The notes beneath the pieces were generated by a model that worked only from the letters and a program-made list of their open reading frames with translations, was not told the DNA's origin and did not search any database. Shown one piece after another: positions 51,157 through 60,583 of a stretch of 64,000 nt of DNA. The DNA lies in the NCBI RefSeq assembly GCF_024397915.1, contig NZ_CP073347.1, positions 248,001-312,000 of the forward strand. Reading direction: 5' to 3'. This DNA is from Marinobacterium rhizophilum. GTDB lineage: Bacteria > Pseudomonadota > Gammaproteobacteria > Pseudomonadales > Balneatricaceae. Positions within the stretch are counted from its first letter, which is position 1. Each line of letters opens with the position of its first letter. Made by a program: the position numbers and the translations under genes.

Positions 51157-52851
51157 ATGAGCGAAGCCGTGAACGCTGCTGAGCGCGAATCGATGGAGTT
51201 CGATGTGGTGATTGTTGGTGCAGGCCCCGCCGGTCTGTCCGCCGCCATTCGCCTGATGCAGCAGGCGCAGGATGCCGAGCGCGAGCTGTCGGTCTGTGTG
51301 GTGGAAAAAGGCTCCGAAGTCGGTGCCCATATACTCTCGGGCGCGGTGATCGAACCCCGTGCCCTGGCTGAACTCTTTCCCGAGTGGAAAGAGCGCGGCG
51401 CGCCCCTGACCACGGCAGTCACTGAAGATCAGATTTACCTGCTGGGCGATGCGACGTCTGCTCGGCGCATCCCCAATGCGCTGGTGCCCAGGACCATGCA
51501 CAACCAGGGCAACTATGTCGCCAGTCTTGGCAACCTGTGCCGCTGGCTGGCCGAGCAGGCCGAAGCCCTGGGCGTGGAAATCTTCCCGGGCTTTGCCGCC
51601 AGCGAAGTGCTCTATCACGCAGATGGCGAGTTCAAGGGGGCTGTTAAGGGTATCGCCACCGGTGACATGGGCATCGGCCAGGACGGCCAGCCCAAGGACA
51701 GCTACATGCCCGGTATGGAGCTGCATGCCAAGGTTACCCTGTTTACCGAAGGTTGCCGCGGTCACCTGGGCAAGCAGCTGATCGAGCGCTTTGCGCTGGA
51801 CCAGGACGCCGATCCGCAGCACTACGGTTTGGGCATCAAGGAACTGTGGGACATCGACCCCGCCAAACACCAGCCCGGCCTGGTGCTGCACGGCTCCGGC
51901 TGGCCGCTGGTCGGCAAGGGACAGGAGGGCGGCTCCGGTGGCTTCTTTCTCTACCACGCCGACAACCACCAGGTGGTGGTGGGGCTGATCGTCGACCTGA
52001 ACTACAGCAACCCCTGGCTGAGCCCGTTCGACGAATTCCAGCGCATGAAGCATCATCCGCTGTTCCAGCAGTACCTGGAAGGCGGCAAGCGCGTGTCCTA
52101 CGGCGCCCGGGCGATCACCAAGGGCGGTTTCAACTCGCTGCCCAAAATGACCATGCCGGGTGCGCTCCTGCTCGGCTGTGACGCCGGCACTTTGAACTTC
52201 TCCAAGATCAAGGGCACCCACACGGCGATGAAATCCGGCCTGTTGGCCGCCGAGAGTGTGTTCAAAGCCCTGGGCGAAAGTGACAGCGCAGGCCAGGAGA
52301 TCAGCGCCTTTACCGAGGCCTTCAGGGCCTCCTGGCTGTACGATGAACTCTATCGCAGCCGCAACTTTGGGCCGGCGCTGCACAAGTTCGGTACCCTGCT
52401 GGGTGGTGCCTTCAACTTTGTCGATCAGAATCTGTGCGGCGGCAAGCTGCCGCTTACGCTGCATGACACCCGGGCCGATTATGCCCAGCTCAGCCCCGCA
52501 GCCCAGAGCCAGAAGATCGACTACCCCAAACCCGATGGCAAGCTGAGTTTTGACAAGCTGTCATCGGTGTTCCTCTCCAACACCAACCACGAAGAAGACC
52601 AGCCGAGCCATCTGCAGCTGAAGGATGCCAGCATCCCCATCGGCATCAACCTGCCCACCTGGGCGGAACCGGCGCAGCGCTTTTGCCCGGCGGGTGTCTA
52701 CGAGGTGGTGGAAGAGGAGGGCGGTCCACGCTTTCAGATCAATGCCCAGAACTGCGTCCACTGCAAAACCTGCGACATCAAGGATCCGTCACAGAACATT
52801 ACCTGGGTGACGCCCGAAGGCGGCGGTGGCCCGACCTATCCGAACATGTGA
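51157..52851 (+). CDS. ETF:ubiquinone oxidoreductase, copy 2
   Basis: 564-residue ETF-QO, same features as the copy at 32513 (VIVGAGPAGLSAAIRL; NCVHCKTCDIKDPSQNI). The first 12 residues (MSEAVNAAERES) differ from copy 1; the rest is almost identical with scattered conservative changes. Its place after etfBA is the usual housekeeping arrangement, so this is likely the resident copy. The start is ATG 51157; AAGAGG lies about nine bases upstream. Direct orientation relative to copy 1 would allow recombination across the 17 kb between them. Confidence 0.94.
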   Translation: MSEAVNAAERESMEFDVVIVGAGPAGLSAAIRLMQQAQDAERELSVCVVEKGSEVGAHILSGAVIEPRALAELFPEWKERGAPLTTAVTEDQIYLLGDATSARRIPNALVPRTMHNQGNYVASLGNLCRWLAEQAEALGVEIFPGFAASEVLYHADGEFKGAVKGIATGDMGIGQDGQPKDSYMPGMELHAKVTLFTEGCRGHLGKQLIERFALDQDADPQHYGLGIKELWDIDPAKHQPGLVLHGSGWPLVGKGQEGGSGGFFLYHADNHQVVVGLIVDLNYSNPWLSPFDEFQRMKHHPLFQQYLEGGKRVSYGARAITKGGFNSLPKMTMPGALLLGCDAGTLNFSKIKGTHTAMKSGLLAAESVFKALGESDSAGQEISAFTEAFRASWLYDELYRSRNFGPALHKFGTLLGGAFNFVDQNLCGGKLPLTLHDTRADYAQLSPAAQSQKIDYPKPDGKLSFDKLSSVFLSNTNHEEDQPSHLQLKDASIPIGINLPTWAEPAQRFCPAGVYEVVEEEGGPRFQINAQNCVHCKTCDIKDPSQNITWVTPEGGGGPTYPNM

Positions 52852-53383
52852 TCATTCCTACCGGTGCTTGGATTAAACTGTCAGTAACAAGGCGCGCTCC
52901 CGGGTGCTGCAGCACCCGGGGCGGTCCATTCGAATTGACGTAGCCCATAGTTGAAGTCCATCGTTGAACTTTGCCAGGGCTCCGTACAGGGCTCTGTATC
53001 TCTTGTCGCATCGCATCATCTGGGCCGCGGCCCCCGTCGGTGCACCGTTAGCATTGGTCCCGCCTGGATCATACATTTACTCCGCTGAATTTGACTGCCC
53101 GCTCCACTGGCAAGAGCCGCCGTGGGCGGGTGCTGCTGAACGTCCCCGGCTCCTCTGTTTCATTCCTCTGCCAACCGTGTTTGCTGCTGGTATCCATTGC
53201 TGTATCTCACGGGCCAGAATTCGCTTCGACTATGCTCATAGAGTTGATGCTCAAACAGGCAGGCGCTTACTCGGCAGTTTGAACTGCGGCTCGAATACCT
53301 GCGGGCTTTCATGGTACTTCAAGCCTGCGCAACGGGTGTGTCTGCAGAAACCTTGCCAGCCGTGCTGAGCTCTGCGAGGCCCT
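52852..53383 (+). other. Intergenic region with a 22-bp perfect palindrome
   Basis: No convincing gene. At 52899-52920 the arm CCCGGGTGCTG is followed at once by its reverse complement CAGCACCCGGG. It could act as a terminator for ETF-QO but lacks a T-run. Open frames here have unlikely composition. Confidence 0.6.
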
Positions 53384-56300
53384 ATGCAATGTAAAAACTG
53401 TGAAAGAGAGAATCCGTCCGCGGCCCGATTCTGCGAGCACTGTGGCGTTGTGCTGACGGCAACCTGTCCTCGCTGTGGATATGAAGCAGAGCCATCCGCG
53501 CGTTTTTGTCATCAGTGTGGTCACCCGTTGGGTTTGGTAAGCGAGGCCGCGTCGGCGGATATCACGAAAACTGAACCGCATGAAGAGCCGGGGCCGGAGA
53601 CTGTGTTGTGGTCGCCGTTGCAAGGTTCTCCCACAGAGCAGCTGGCGGAACGAAAAATCATCACGGCGCTATTTGCCGATATAGCGAACTCGACAGCATT
53701 GATTAGCGCGCTTGATCCGGAAGATGCCGGCGCTCTGATTGATCCGGTGCTGGCCGTCATGGTGGAGGCAGTCGAACACTACGGCGGCTACGTAGCCAAG
53801 TCGATGGGAGACGGTATTCTCGCACTCTTCGGTGCGCCTATCAGCCATGAGGATCATCCGCGGCGTGCGCTTTATGCAGCGTTAAGGATGCAGGAGGCCC
53901 TGTCCCAGAGTGAAGCGGTGCCTAGAATCAGGGTCGGTATTCATACCGCAGAAGTCGTCGTGCGTACTATTGCCTCGGCGGGCCTGAGCCACAGCTGTGA
54001 GCCCGTCGGCAATGCGATTCATATTGCCTCACGGCTGGAGGGGCAGGCCGAGCCCGGCACGATTCTCGTCAGTGAGCAGACATTCGGGCTTACGGATGGT
54101 TACGTCAATTTCAAGCCGCTGGGGCCGCATACGCTCAAGGGAGTGTCGGAGCCTGTGCAAGTCTATCAGGCGGTTAATGCGTTTCCTTTGCGCACACGCC
54201 TTCAGGTGGCGGAGCGTCGTGGCCTGGTGCGTTTTGTTGGACGCAAAGACGAGCTGGCGGTATTGCGTAATGTGCTTCCTTGGGTGCAGAACGGGCATGG
54301 ACGGCTCCTGGCAGTGTCAGGGGATCCCGGAGTGGGTAAATCGCGTCTTTTCCATGAGTTCAAAGATCTGTTGCCTGATACATTTACTGTTCTGGAAACC
54401 TTCTCTGTCTCCCATGGCAAGGCGTTCGCCTACATGCCCTTGATCGAACTGCTTAAACAGTGCTTTCGGCTCAGCGAACAGGACAAGGGCGCGGCTTGGC
54501 GCCACAGGATCGAGTCGCAGGTTCACAACCTGGGTGGCTCGTTACAGGCGCAACTGCCCTACCTGTATTTTGTGCTGGGGGTCGAAGAGCCGACATCAAC
54601 ACTCGCCACAATGGATGCTCAGGTTAGGCGGCTGCGAGTTTTCGAGGCCATTCGACGCCTGTTGGTGCAGGTGAGCAGTACGCGTCCGCTGGTGCTGATT
54701 TTTGAGGACTTGCAGTGGCTAGATTCCGAAACTGAGTCCTTTATCCGGTATTTGTCTGAGTCGCTTAACGACAGCGCGATCTTGCTGTTGCTGAACTTTC
54801 GTCCTGAGTATGCCCATGACTGGCTTGCTGGCGCTACGCCTGCGCCATTGCGACTGGAGGTTCTGGATACCGATGATAGTAAAGAGTTACTAAACGTATT
54901 GCTGGGAAGCGACGCCAGCCTCCTGGCTCTGAAAATTGCCATTCTGGAAAGAACAGAAGGTAATCCGTTTTTTACCGAGGAAGTGGTACAGACCTTGGTT
55001 GAAGAGGGTGTGCTCAAAGGGAGACGGGGGGACTTCAAGCTTTCGCACCGGCCGCAGATGCTGCATATTCCCGTGACAGTGCAGGGAGTGCTCAATGCCC
55101 GAATTGATCGCCTAGGCAATGAAGAAAAACGCCTGTTGCAACGCTGCGCCGTCGTTGGCAAACGGTTCACGTGGAGTTTGGCACAGGCTGTCGTGGATCT
55201 GCCACCGCAACGTCTGCGGGACTTGTTGCTGCGATTGCAGGCCCGGGAGTACCTCTTTGAGTGTCCGGCTTTTCCTGAAGTTGAGTACAGCTTCAAGCAC
55301 GGCCTTACCCATCAGGTGGCCTACGATTCTTTACTACACAGCCGTCGCAGCGAACTTCACGAGTCTATTGCCGTAGCCATTGAGCGGCAATTCAGCTCTG
55401 ACCTTGATAATCACTATACCGAACTCGCGCATCACTACCGTCGCAGCAACAATGGAGCCAAAGCCGTGGAGTATCTGCGTCGTGCGGGACAGCACGCGGT
55501 GCAGCATTGTGCGAACCTCGAAGCTATCGATTTGCTTGAAGCAGCACTGCACTTGTTACCAAAACTGCCAGACGAAACTGATCGCATACATGAAGAGCTC
55601 ACCTTGCAGCTGAACCTCGGGCTTGCGTGGATGGCTGTGCGTGGTTATGGCGCCAATGAGGTTGAACTCAGCTATAGGCGTGCGCTCGAATTGTGCCCTC
55701 AGGCCGCCCATACGTCTCAGCACTTTACGGCGCTAATGGGGCTTAACGCATTCTACCTGGTTCGCGGACAGTTGCAGGACGCTCGCACTCTGGCAGAGCA
55801 GTTGATCACGCTGGCTGGCGCTATGAAGGAACCGGTTTTCTTCATGCATGCACACCGCACGCTCGGCGTGGTTCTGTTTTTTATCGGAGATTTTGTGACT
55901 GCTCGCGCTCACCTGGAGCAGGCATTGTCTTTTTTCGACCCGCACCAGCAATATGGGCAGTCGATCCCCTTCGGCATGGATACCGAAGCGCTTGTGCTGC
56001 CGTTTTTGGCGCTTGTCCTGGCATGGCAGGGTCTTCCGGATCAGGCGTTGCAATATGTCGATGATGTTCTGAGGCAGAATACTGCGTTTTCGCAACCTCT
56101 GGACAGGGTATTCGCGCTGGGCTTTGCCGCCGAACTGCATCTGCAACGTGGTGAAACGCAGCTATCGCTGGAGCGTGCAGGTGCCGCAATCGCTCTTGCC
56201 GATGAACAGGGGTTTCCATTCTGGTCGGCTTGGGCGGCTGTTGTTAAGGGGCGGGCGCTGGGTGATCTCGGGCAGGTGGATGAGGGGCTGCGGCAGTTGC

Positions 56301-56785
56301 AGCAGGGGGTGGCGGAGTACCAAGCAACGGGTGCGAATCTCTGGCAAATGCATTTCATGGTACTGCTGGCGGGCAGCCTCGCACGTGCGGGCCTCATTGG
56401 GCAGGCGCGCTCGGTTCTGACGCAGGCCAGACTAGTTCAGACGCAGGAGCGTTTTTATATCGCCGAGCTGTACCGGCTTCAAGGGGTCTTAACACTGCTC
56501 GACGTGGAAAATAAATTAATGCTCGATAGGCGGCAGCGCAAAGCAGAGCATTGTTATCACCGGGCGATGGACATAGCGCGTGTACAGGGCGCGCGGCTGC
56601 TGGAACTCAGGGCCGCCTGTGACCTGGGACGGCTCTGGCTAAACCAAGGACGTAGAAGTGAAACACGAGAGCTGCTGACAGCATTGTCCGGCCTTTTTAA
56701 CGAGGGTTTTGAAACAGCCGATATTAAGGCGTCACGGGCGTTAATCGATCGCTGCAATGATCCATCATCAATTCGAAACCTCTGA
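53384..56785 (+). CDS. Class III adenylate/guanylate cyclase with zinc ribbons, AAA ATPase and TPR
   Basis: 1133-residue multidomain signalling protein. Residues 1-50 hold two zinc ribbons (CKNCERENPSAARFCEHCG; CPRCGYEAEPSARFCHQCG). Residues 90-270 hold a class III cyclase domain with the metal Asp in ALFADIANSTAL and the second in SMGDGILALFG. An AAA_16/STAND-type ATPase follows with the P-loop SGDPGVGKSRLF at about 312 and a Walker B-like VLIFEDLQWLD. The rest, from about 600, is helical TPR-like repeats. Such proteins are common in environmental bacteria; ligands are unknown. It is a single gene between ETF-QO and the ICE module. Confidence 0.9.
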   Translation: MQCKNCERENPSAARFCEHCGVVLTATCPRCGYEAEPSARFCHQCGHPLGLVSEAASADITKTEPHEEPGPETVLWSPLQGSPTEQLAERKIITALFADIANSTALISALDPEDAGALIDPVLAVMVEAVEHYGGYVAKSMGDGILALFGAPISHEDHPRRALYAALRMQEALSQSEAVPRIRVGIHTAEVVVRTIASAGLSHSCEPVGNAIHIASRLEGQAEPGTILVSEQTFGLTDGYVNFKPLGPHTLKGVSEPVQVYQAVNAFPLRTRLQVAERRGLVRFVGRKDELAVLRNVLPWVQNGHGRLLAVSGDPGVGKSRLFHEFKDLLPDTFTVLETFSVSHGKAFAYMPLIELLKQCFRLSEQDKGAAWRHRIESQVHNLGGSLQAQLPYLYFVLGVEEPTSTLATMDAQVRRLRVFEAIRRLLVQVSSTRPLVLIFEDLQWLDSETESFIRYLSESLNDSAILLLLNFRPEYAHDWLAGATPAPLRLEVLDTDDSKELLNVLLGSDASLLALKIAILERTEGNPFFTEEVVQTLVEEGVLKGRRGDFKLSHRPQMLHIPVTVQGVLNARIDRLGNEEKRLLQRCAVVGKRFTWSLAQAVVDLPPQRLRDLLLRLQAREYLFECPAFPEVEYSFKHGLTHQVAYDSLLHSRRSELHESIAVAIERQFSSDLDNHYTELAHHYRRSNNGAKAVEYLRRAGQHAVQHCANLEAIDLLEAALHLLPKLPDETDRIHEELTLQLNLGLAWMAVRGYGANEVELSYRRALELCPQAAHTSQHFTALMGLNAFYLVRGQLQDARTLAEQLITLAGAMKEPVFFMHAHRTLGVVLFFIGDFVTARAHLEQALSFFDPHQQYGQSIPFGMDTEALVLPFLALVLAWQGLPDQALQYVDDVLRQNTAFSQPLDRVFALGFAAELHLQRGETQLSLERAGAAIALADEQGFPFWSAWAAVVKGRALGDLGQVDEGLRQLQQGVAEYQATGANLWQMHFMVLLAGSLARAGLIGQARSVLTQARLVQTQERFYIAELYRLQGVLTLLDVENKLMLDRRQRKAEHCYHRAMDIARVQGARLLELRAACDLGRLWLNQGRRSETRELLTALSGLFNEGFETADIKASRALIDRCNDPSSIRNL

Positions 56786-57169
56786 TATGTATTGACCTGT
56801 CAATGTGATCGTTCAAGTTCGTATCATTCTGGCCTCAGGAAAGCATTAGGGTCAGAGCAGGCGTAGCGTTAACGACGGTAGATCACTCTGGTATGCGCGG
56901 GTCGGAACCGCCTGACTTGTCTTCGTCGTGGAGCTCCCTCTCTCTAGGGCCGAGGGTCGGAATTCCCGGGGACATGTTCGGAATTTTTCTGTAATACACA
57001 AGTTCGTACCGGCCCGCCTGGGCAATCGTCACTGTAATGCCGCCTTTGTGTATGTCCAGGCCGGTGTCTTAGCTAAAGTTCTCCATGCCTGCCTATCTCG
57101 AATATGGCTCTGCGTTTGAAGTGCTGGTTTCTTGATGTGTAATCCACGTGCTCGGGGAGCTTGGGCAGG
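56786..57169 (+). other. Intergenic region between cyclase and relaxase genes
   Basis: No gene, tRNA or integrase is seen. Near 56791-56804 an imperfect palindrome ATTGACCTGTCAAT follows the cyclase stop. This region could contain an ICE-cargo junction, but no att repeat can be identified. Confidence 0.5.
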
Positions 57170-59047
57170 TCAATTCATTATATCTAGGTAAGAGTTATTT
57201 AGCGGGATCTCATCGAACAGATGACTTGGGGACTGCAGCAGGTACCCGTGCAAGCGACGTGACTTGCGCGGCCCCGTTACTTCGCAGGTCCAGATATTCA
57301 ACCCGTTCTGCTGCTTGCGGTGTAGCTGCATTTTCTCGAAGCGCTTCTGTATCCACTGCCAGTCCTGCTGCTGGTTGTCCTTGGCCTTGGTGGCGATCTG
57401 GGGATGCTCCTGCGCATAACGCTGGAACACACCGGGGCTGACTAGGAATACGGTATTTGCCACGGTGTGCACCAGGGCTTTGGCATCATTGATGATCAGC
57501 TTTCGTGACTGGATACCCTGCTTCAGCCAGGACATGAAATGCTCGCCCGAAGGTTGCTCTTTCGCCGTCTGCGTCGACGAGAGTGAGTTGGCCAGCGGCT
57601 TTGCCGCCAGATCGTTGGCATTGGCCGCCGTATTCGCCGAGTCAGTCGGTTTCGCTAGTAATGTGGTCGCGGAGCTCAGATCGGGCATATCGAGCATTGA
57701 GAGCAGGTTCTCAATCACATCGGGTTGATCATCTGAATTTTGGGCTGATTTTGGCGCTGTTTCGTTCGCAAATTCTTGCTTGGAGTCCTGTTCCGAAGGG
57801 GGGCCGGGCGGAGCGGTGGCGGCAATATCAGCACCGGGATCAATATTGGGAACGGCATCGATAGCGCTGGTCGTCTCGGCGTTTGGCGTTTCCACCGTTA
57901 CGCTGCCGGTGAACGGCTCCGGACGTTCGTTCGCCTCCCAGATCAGGGCCGGCGCCAGCCGCAACAGCGTGAAACTGTGCGACCAACCGGTTTCGCTGGT
58001 GATGGTGGCTTTCCAGATTGCCTTGCCCTCGGGATTGGGTTGCAAGATGCCGTGATCCTGCAGTACATCGAATACCGCGGAGTTGTTCGCCGGTATACCG
58101 TCTATGCCCTGGGACAGCAGGTGCGCGCGCAGCTTGTCTGAGACCGTTTTGCTCACCAGCCAGAGCGCATCCTGGGTCAGCCAGCCATCGGAGGCCTGGG
58201 GCTGGTTCAACTTCAGCTCTTGCTTGAGCAGGTAGCGCAGGCCGTCGAGCAGTTTGCGTTGCAGCGCGTGTTTCGGTGCGGCCATGGCCTTGGCCGGATC
58301 ACCGCTTAGTTCTTGGGCGACCGACGCGCGGTCGGCCTGGATGACCAGATCGCCCAGGACGCCGGCATGCTCGTACTGGCCGGCCAGCACATAAAGCAGG
58401 GCCGACCAGAGTGCCGGGTAGTCGCTGAGCCAGTCAAGGATGTTCCGGTCGAACAACTGATGGTAGAGCAGGCCGGTGGCTGCGCTGTGCAGGCGGTACA
58501 CCCGGTTATCGCGGTAGCGGAAACGATAGGGCTGTTGCAACGGGCCATGCCAGGGATGCCAGATGCCCCCGTCTTCATATTCGACGTGCATGTCCACGGC
58601 GAGTTTGCCGATATCGTGCAGCAGCGCGGCATAGGCCGTGGCGGCCGTCCAGGCTTCGGACTGGGCCGACTGATCCTCGGGCGAGGCGCCGGCGGGCAGC
58701 AGGTGGGATTGTCGTAGCTTCAGTGCATAGGCCACGATCTCCAGGCCATGATCGAGCATGCCGCCAGGGTAGGCATGGTGGTGGCTTTCAGAGGCAGGGA
58801 ATTGTTGCACCAGCTCGGCGTAGCGCTCGAGAGGGGCGCGGTATAGCCAGGCGAACTGCTGGTGCGACAGGGCGGTGCGCTGCCAGATATGCTCCAGCAG
58901 CTTCTGTCGGCGGGGTGTTGCTAGCAGCGATGTGGCGGATTCGGGCTGGAACAGTCCGGCAGGCAGATCGTTAGGGAACTCAGGAGACTGGGAAACGGAT
59001 GTCTCTGGTACCGGAGGGGGCCATTTACGCCGAAGCAGCGATAGCAT
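57170..59047 (-). CDS. traI: MobH-type relaxase (TraI_2 domain)
   Basis: 625-residue relaxase that nicks the ICE at oriT for transfer. The N-terminal TraI_2 domain has the HD-hydrolase-like metal motifs of MobH relaxases: SHHHAYPGGMLDHGLEIV (about residue 90) and ALLHDIGKLAVDMHVEY (about 140). A low-complexity Pro/Ala/Asp linker spans about 375-490. A C-terminal TraI_2_C domain follows (FMSWLKQGIQSRKLIINDAKALVHTV; VFLVSPGVFQRYAQ). ATG 59047 is chosen because GGAGG sits 5 bases upstream; GTG 59053 overlaps that site. In ICEclc the relaxase gene lies at the border between cargo and core. Confidence 0.9.
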   Translation of the reverse strand: MLSLLRRKWPPPVPETSVSQSPEFPNDLPAGLFQPESATSLLATPRRQKLLEHIWQRTALSHQQFAWLYRAPLERYAELVQQFPASESHHHAYPGGMLDHGLEIVAYALKLRQSHLLPAGASPEDQSAQSEAWTAATAYAALLHDIGKLAVDMHVEYEDGGIWHPWHGPLQQPYRFRYRDNRVYRLHSAATGLLYHQLFDRNILDWLSDYPALWSALLYVLAGQYEHAGVLGDLVIQADRASVAQELSGDPAKAMAAPKHALQRKLLDGLRYLLKQELKLNQPQASDGWLTQDALWLVSKTVSDKLRAHLLSQGIDGIPANNSAVFDVLQDHGILQPNPEGKAIWKATITSETGWSHSFTLLRLAPALIWEANERPEPFTGSVTVETPNAETTSAIDAVPNIDPGADIAATAPPGPPSEQDSKQEFANETAPKSAQNSDDQPDVIENLLSMLDMPDLSSATTLLAKPTDSANTAANANDLAAKPLANSLSSTQTAKEQPSGEHFMSWLKQGIQSRKLIINDAKALVHTVANTVFLVSPGVFQRYAQEHPQIATKAKDNQQQDWQWIQKRFEKMQLHRKQQNGLNIWTCEVTGPRKSRRLHGYLLQSPSHLFDEIPLNNSYLDIMN

Positions 59048-59390
59048 TTTCACCTCCAGTCGATAGACAGGTGAGGGAGCCTTTTGGCCTTTTCGGATAG
59101 GGCCTTTCCCCTCGCAGCCATTCCATTATCCATTCAGGGCCCTTTACCGTTTTGCCTTGCTAAGCCCTTTGCTATAGGGCAACGCCGGGGGGCTCGGCCA
59201 TGATCAATGGGTTTTGCAGCGCGTCGTATTGCGGGCAGAAGGCAGGCTGTTTCGAGTATAGGATGCGGTCTTTCACGGCAGCTTGGATATCGATATGCAG
59301 CGACACGACGGACAGGATCGAGGTTGGATTGACAGGGTAAGGAATATTTCTTACTCTTTGGGCATGCAAAATACCTACAGGAGCGCGATC
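59048..59390. other. Non-coding region between relaxase and antitoxin genes, candidate oriT
   Basis: About 340 bases between divergent genes. It contains repeated GGCC(C)TTT words between 59080 and 59180 and a short inverted repeat GCCCT/AGGGC near 59164-59180. In ICEclc an origin of transfer lies near the relaxase gene. No nic site can be assigned by eye. Confidence 0.35.
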
Positions 59391-59711
59391 ATGCCCGGTA
59401 TTCATGAAGTGGCTACACTGACGTCCAAGGGGCAGATTACGTTGCCCAAGCCGATCCGGCAGGCGCTGGGAGTCGATGTCGGTGGCAAGATTGCTTTCGA
59501 TCTTGGGGAAAACGGGCAGGTTGTCGTTACACGTGCAGGTGCGGAGCACGAAGATCCGGCCATTGGTGCCTTCCTTGACCTGCTGGCCAGCGGCATCCAG
59601 TCCGGTCGTCATGTCCAGACACTCCCGGAGGATCTGGCGCAGGCGATGCTGGCACAGGCCGGCCGCAGCGTCGACCTGGACGAGGAGATCCAGGGTGACG
59701 TGGTGATCTGA
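59391..59711 (+). CDS. prlF: PrlF-type antitoxin (AbrB fold)
   Basis: 106-residue antitoxin of the PrlF/SohA family. The swapped-hairpin AbrB domain is TLTSKGQITLPKPIRQALGV at residues 9-28, followed by EHEDPAIGAFLDLLASGIQ, the segment that binds YhaV in this family. ATG 59391 has AGGAG about 8 bases upstream; a TTG at 59283 would add 36 unlikely residues. The stop overlaps the toxin start (TGATG). It should neutralise YhaV and repress the pair. Confidence 0.88.
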   Translation: MPGIHEVATLTSKGQITLPKPIRQALGVDVGGKIAFDLGENGQVVVTRAGAEHEDPAIGAFLDLLASGIQSGRHVQTLPEDLAQAMLAQAGRSVDLDEEIQGDVVI

Positions 59712-60169
59712 TGCAGCAACAGGGATGGACGCTGTTATTCCACGACTGTGTGGTTGAACAGTTGCAGAAGTTGCATGTGGCGGCGCAGCGTGCCGAGCAG
59801 AAGGATCCAACAGGCTTCGAGTCCAATGCCAACGTCAAATTGTTCCGGGCGCTAAGCCAGCTGATACTGGAGGTGGTGCCGAGTGATCCTGCTCGGGACG
59901 AGTACCGTCAGGGCAATACGCTGGGGTCAGCCCATCGACATTGGCGCCGGGCCAAGATCGGGAGGCGCTTTCGGCTGTTCTTCCGCTATGATTCAAAGGC
60001 GAAAGTCATCATCTTTGCCTGGGTCAACGATGAGCAGACGTTGCGCTCAGCGGGCAGCAAGTCCGATCCGTACGCGGTCTTCGAGAAGATGCTCGGTCGC
60101 GGCCATCCGCCCACGGATTGGGAGGCCTTGAAGGCCGCCAGCCACGAGAATTGGAGCACATCGGGTTAA
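59711..60169 (+). CDS. yhaV: YhaV-type ribonuclease toxin
   Basis: 152-residue RelE-superfamily toxin of the YhaV family, a ribosome-linked ribonuclease. It has the family pattern: LLFHDCVVEQLQKL at the start, FRALSQLILEVVPSDPARDEYRQG, then LGSAHRHWRRAKIGRRFRLFFRYD with the conserved Arg/His residues, and IIFAWVNDEQTLR. Translationally coupled to prlF. In an ICE it would act as a stabilising addiction module. DUF3742 follows 29 bases later. Confidence 0.9.
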   Translation: MQQQGWTLLFHDCVVEQLQKLHVAAQRAEQKDPTGFESNANVKLFRALSQLILEVVPSDPARDEYRQGNTLGSAHRHWRRAKIGRRFRLFFRYDSKAKVIIFAWVNDEQTLRSAGSKSDPYAVFEKMLGRGHPPTDWEALKAASHENWSTSG

Positions 60170-60198
60170 CACTGTAAGGACGACAGTAGGTGACATCC

Positions 60199-60570
60199 AT
60201 GAACACGAAAACTCATATCAGCACCGCAGAGCGCTTTGGCTGCTGGCTCGGTCGGGGATGGCGAGGCTATGTGCGCCAGGAGCGGCAGTTACTGGGCTGG
60301 CTGGTGGCACAAGGCGTGCCCGGCGGAGTGGCCTCCGCGCTGCTGTGGATCGCCAAGCTGGCTCTGCTGGGTGTGCTGCTCTACGCCGCGTTTTGGTTGG
60401 CGCTGCTGATTGTGGTTGCTGGCGTGGTCGTTTGGATGCAGCAAGATAACGTGGCTGAGGAGCCCGATTTCCTGGGGCGAAAAGCTGAAGAAAGAGATCA
60501 CCGTGAGAGCCTCTTCTATCATCCGATGTGCTTCAACGACGACCCCGATCCTCGCTTTGAAGACGATTGA
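60199..60570 (+). CDS. DUF3742 family ICE protein
   Basis: 123-residue protein of the DUF3742 family found in ICEclc/PAGI-type conjugation modules. An N-terminal AERFGCWLGRGWRGY is family-typical, two adjacent hydrophobic segments span about 55-80, and the tail is acidic (DDPDPRFEDD). Function unknown; the constant association with T4SS genes suggests a role in transfer or its control. ATG 60199 is preferred to GTG 60190. It converges with the TraG-type gene. Confidence 0.82.
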   Translation: MNTKTHISTAERFGCWLGRGWRGYVRQERQLLGWLVAQGVPGGVASALLWIAKLALLGVLLYAAFWLALLIVVAGVVVWMQQDNVAEEPDFLGRKAEERDHRESLFYHPMCFNDDPDPRFEDD

Positions 60571-60583
60571 GCCTACCGATCAT

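Noticed and set aside
52964..53368. 134-codon open frame before the cyclase gene
   Set aside because: Composition is unlikely, with no start signal and no domain; it crosses a region of inverted repeats.
56940..57000. Sequence resembling the IS21-like end repeats at 35669
   Set aside because: Only short GGAATT-centred words are shared; too weak to call a related insertion-sequence end.
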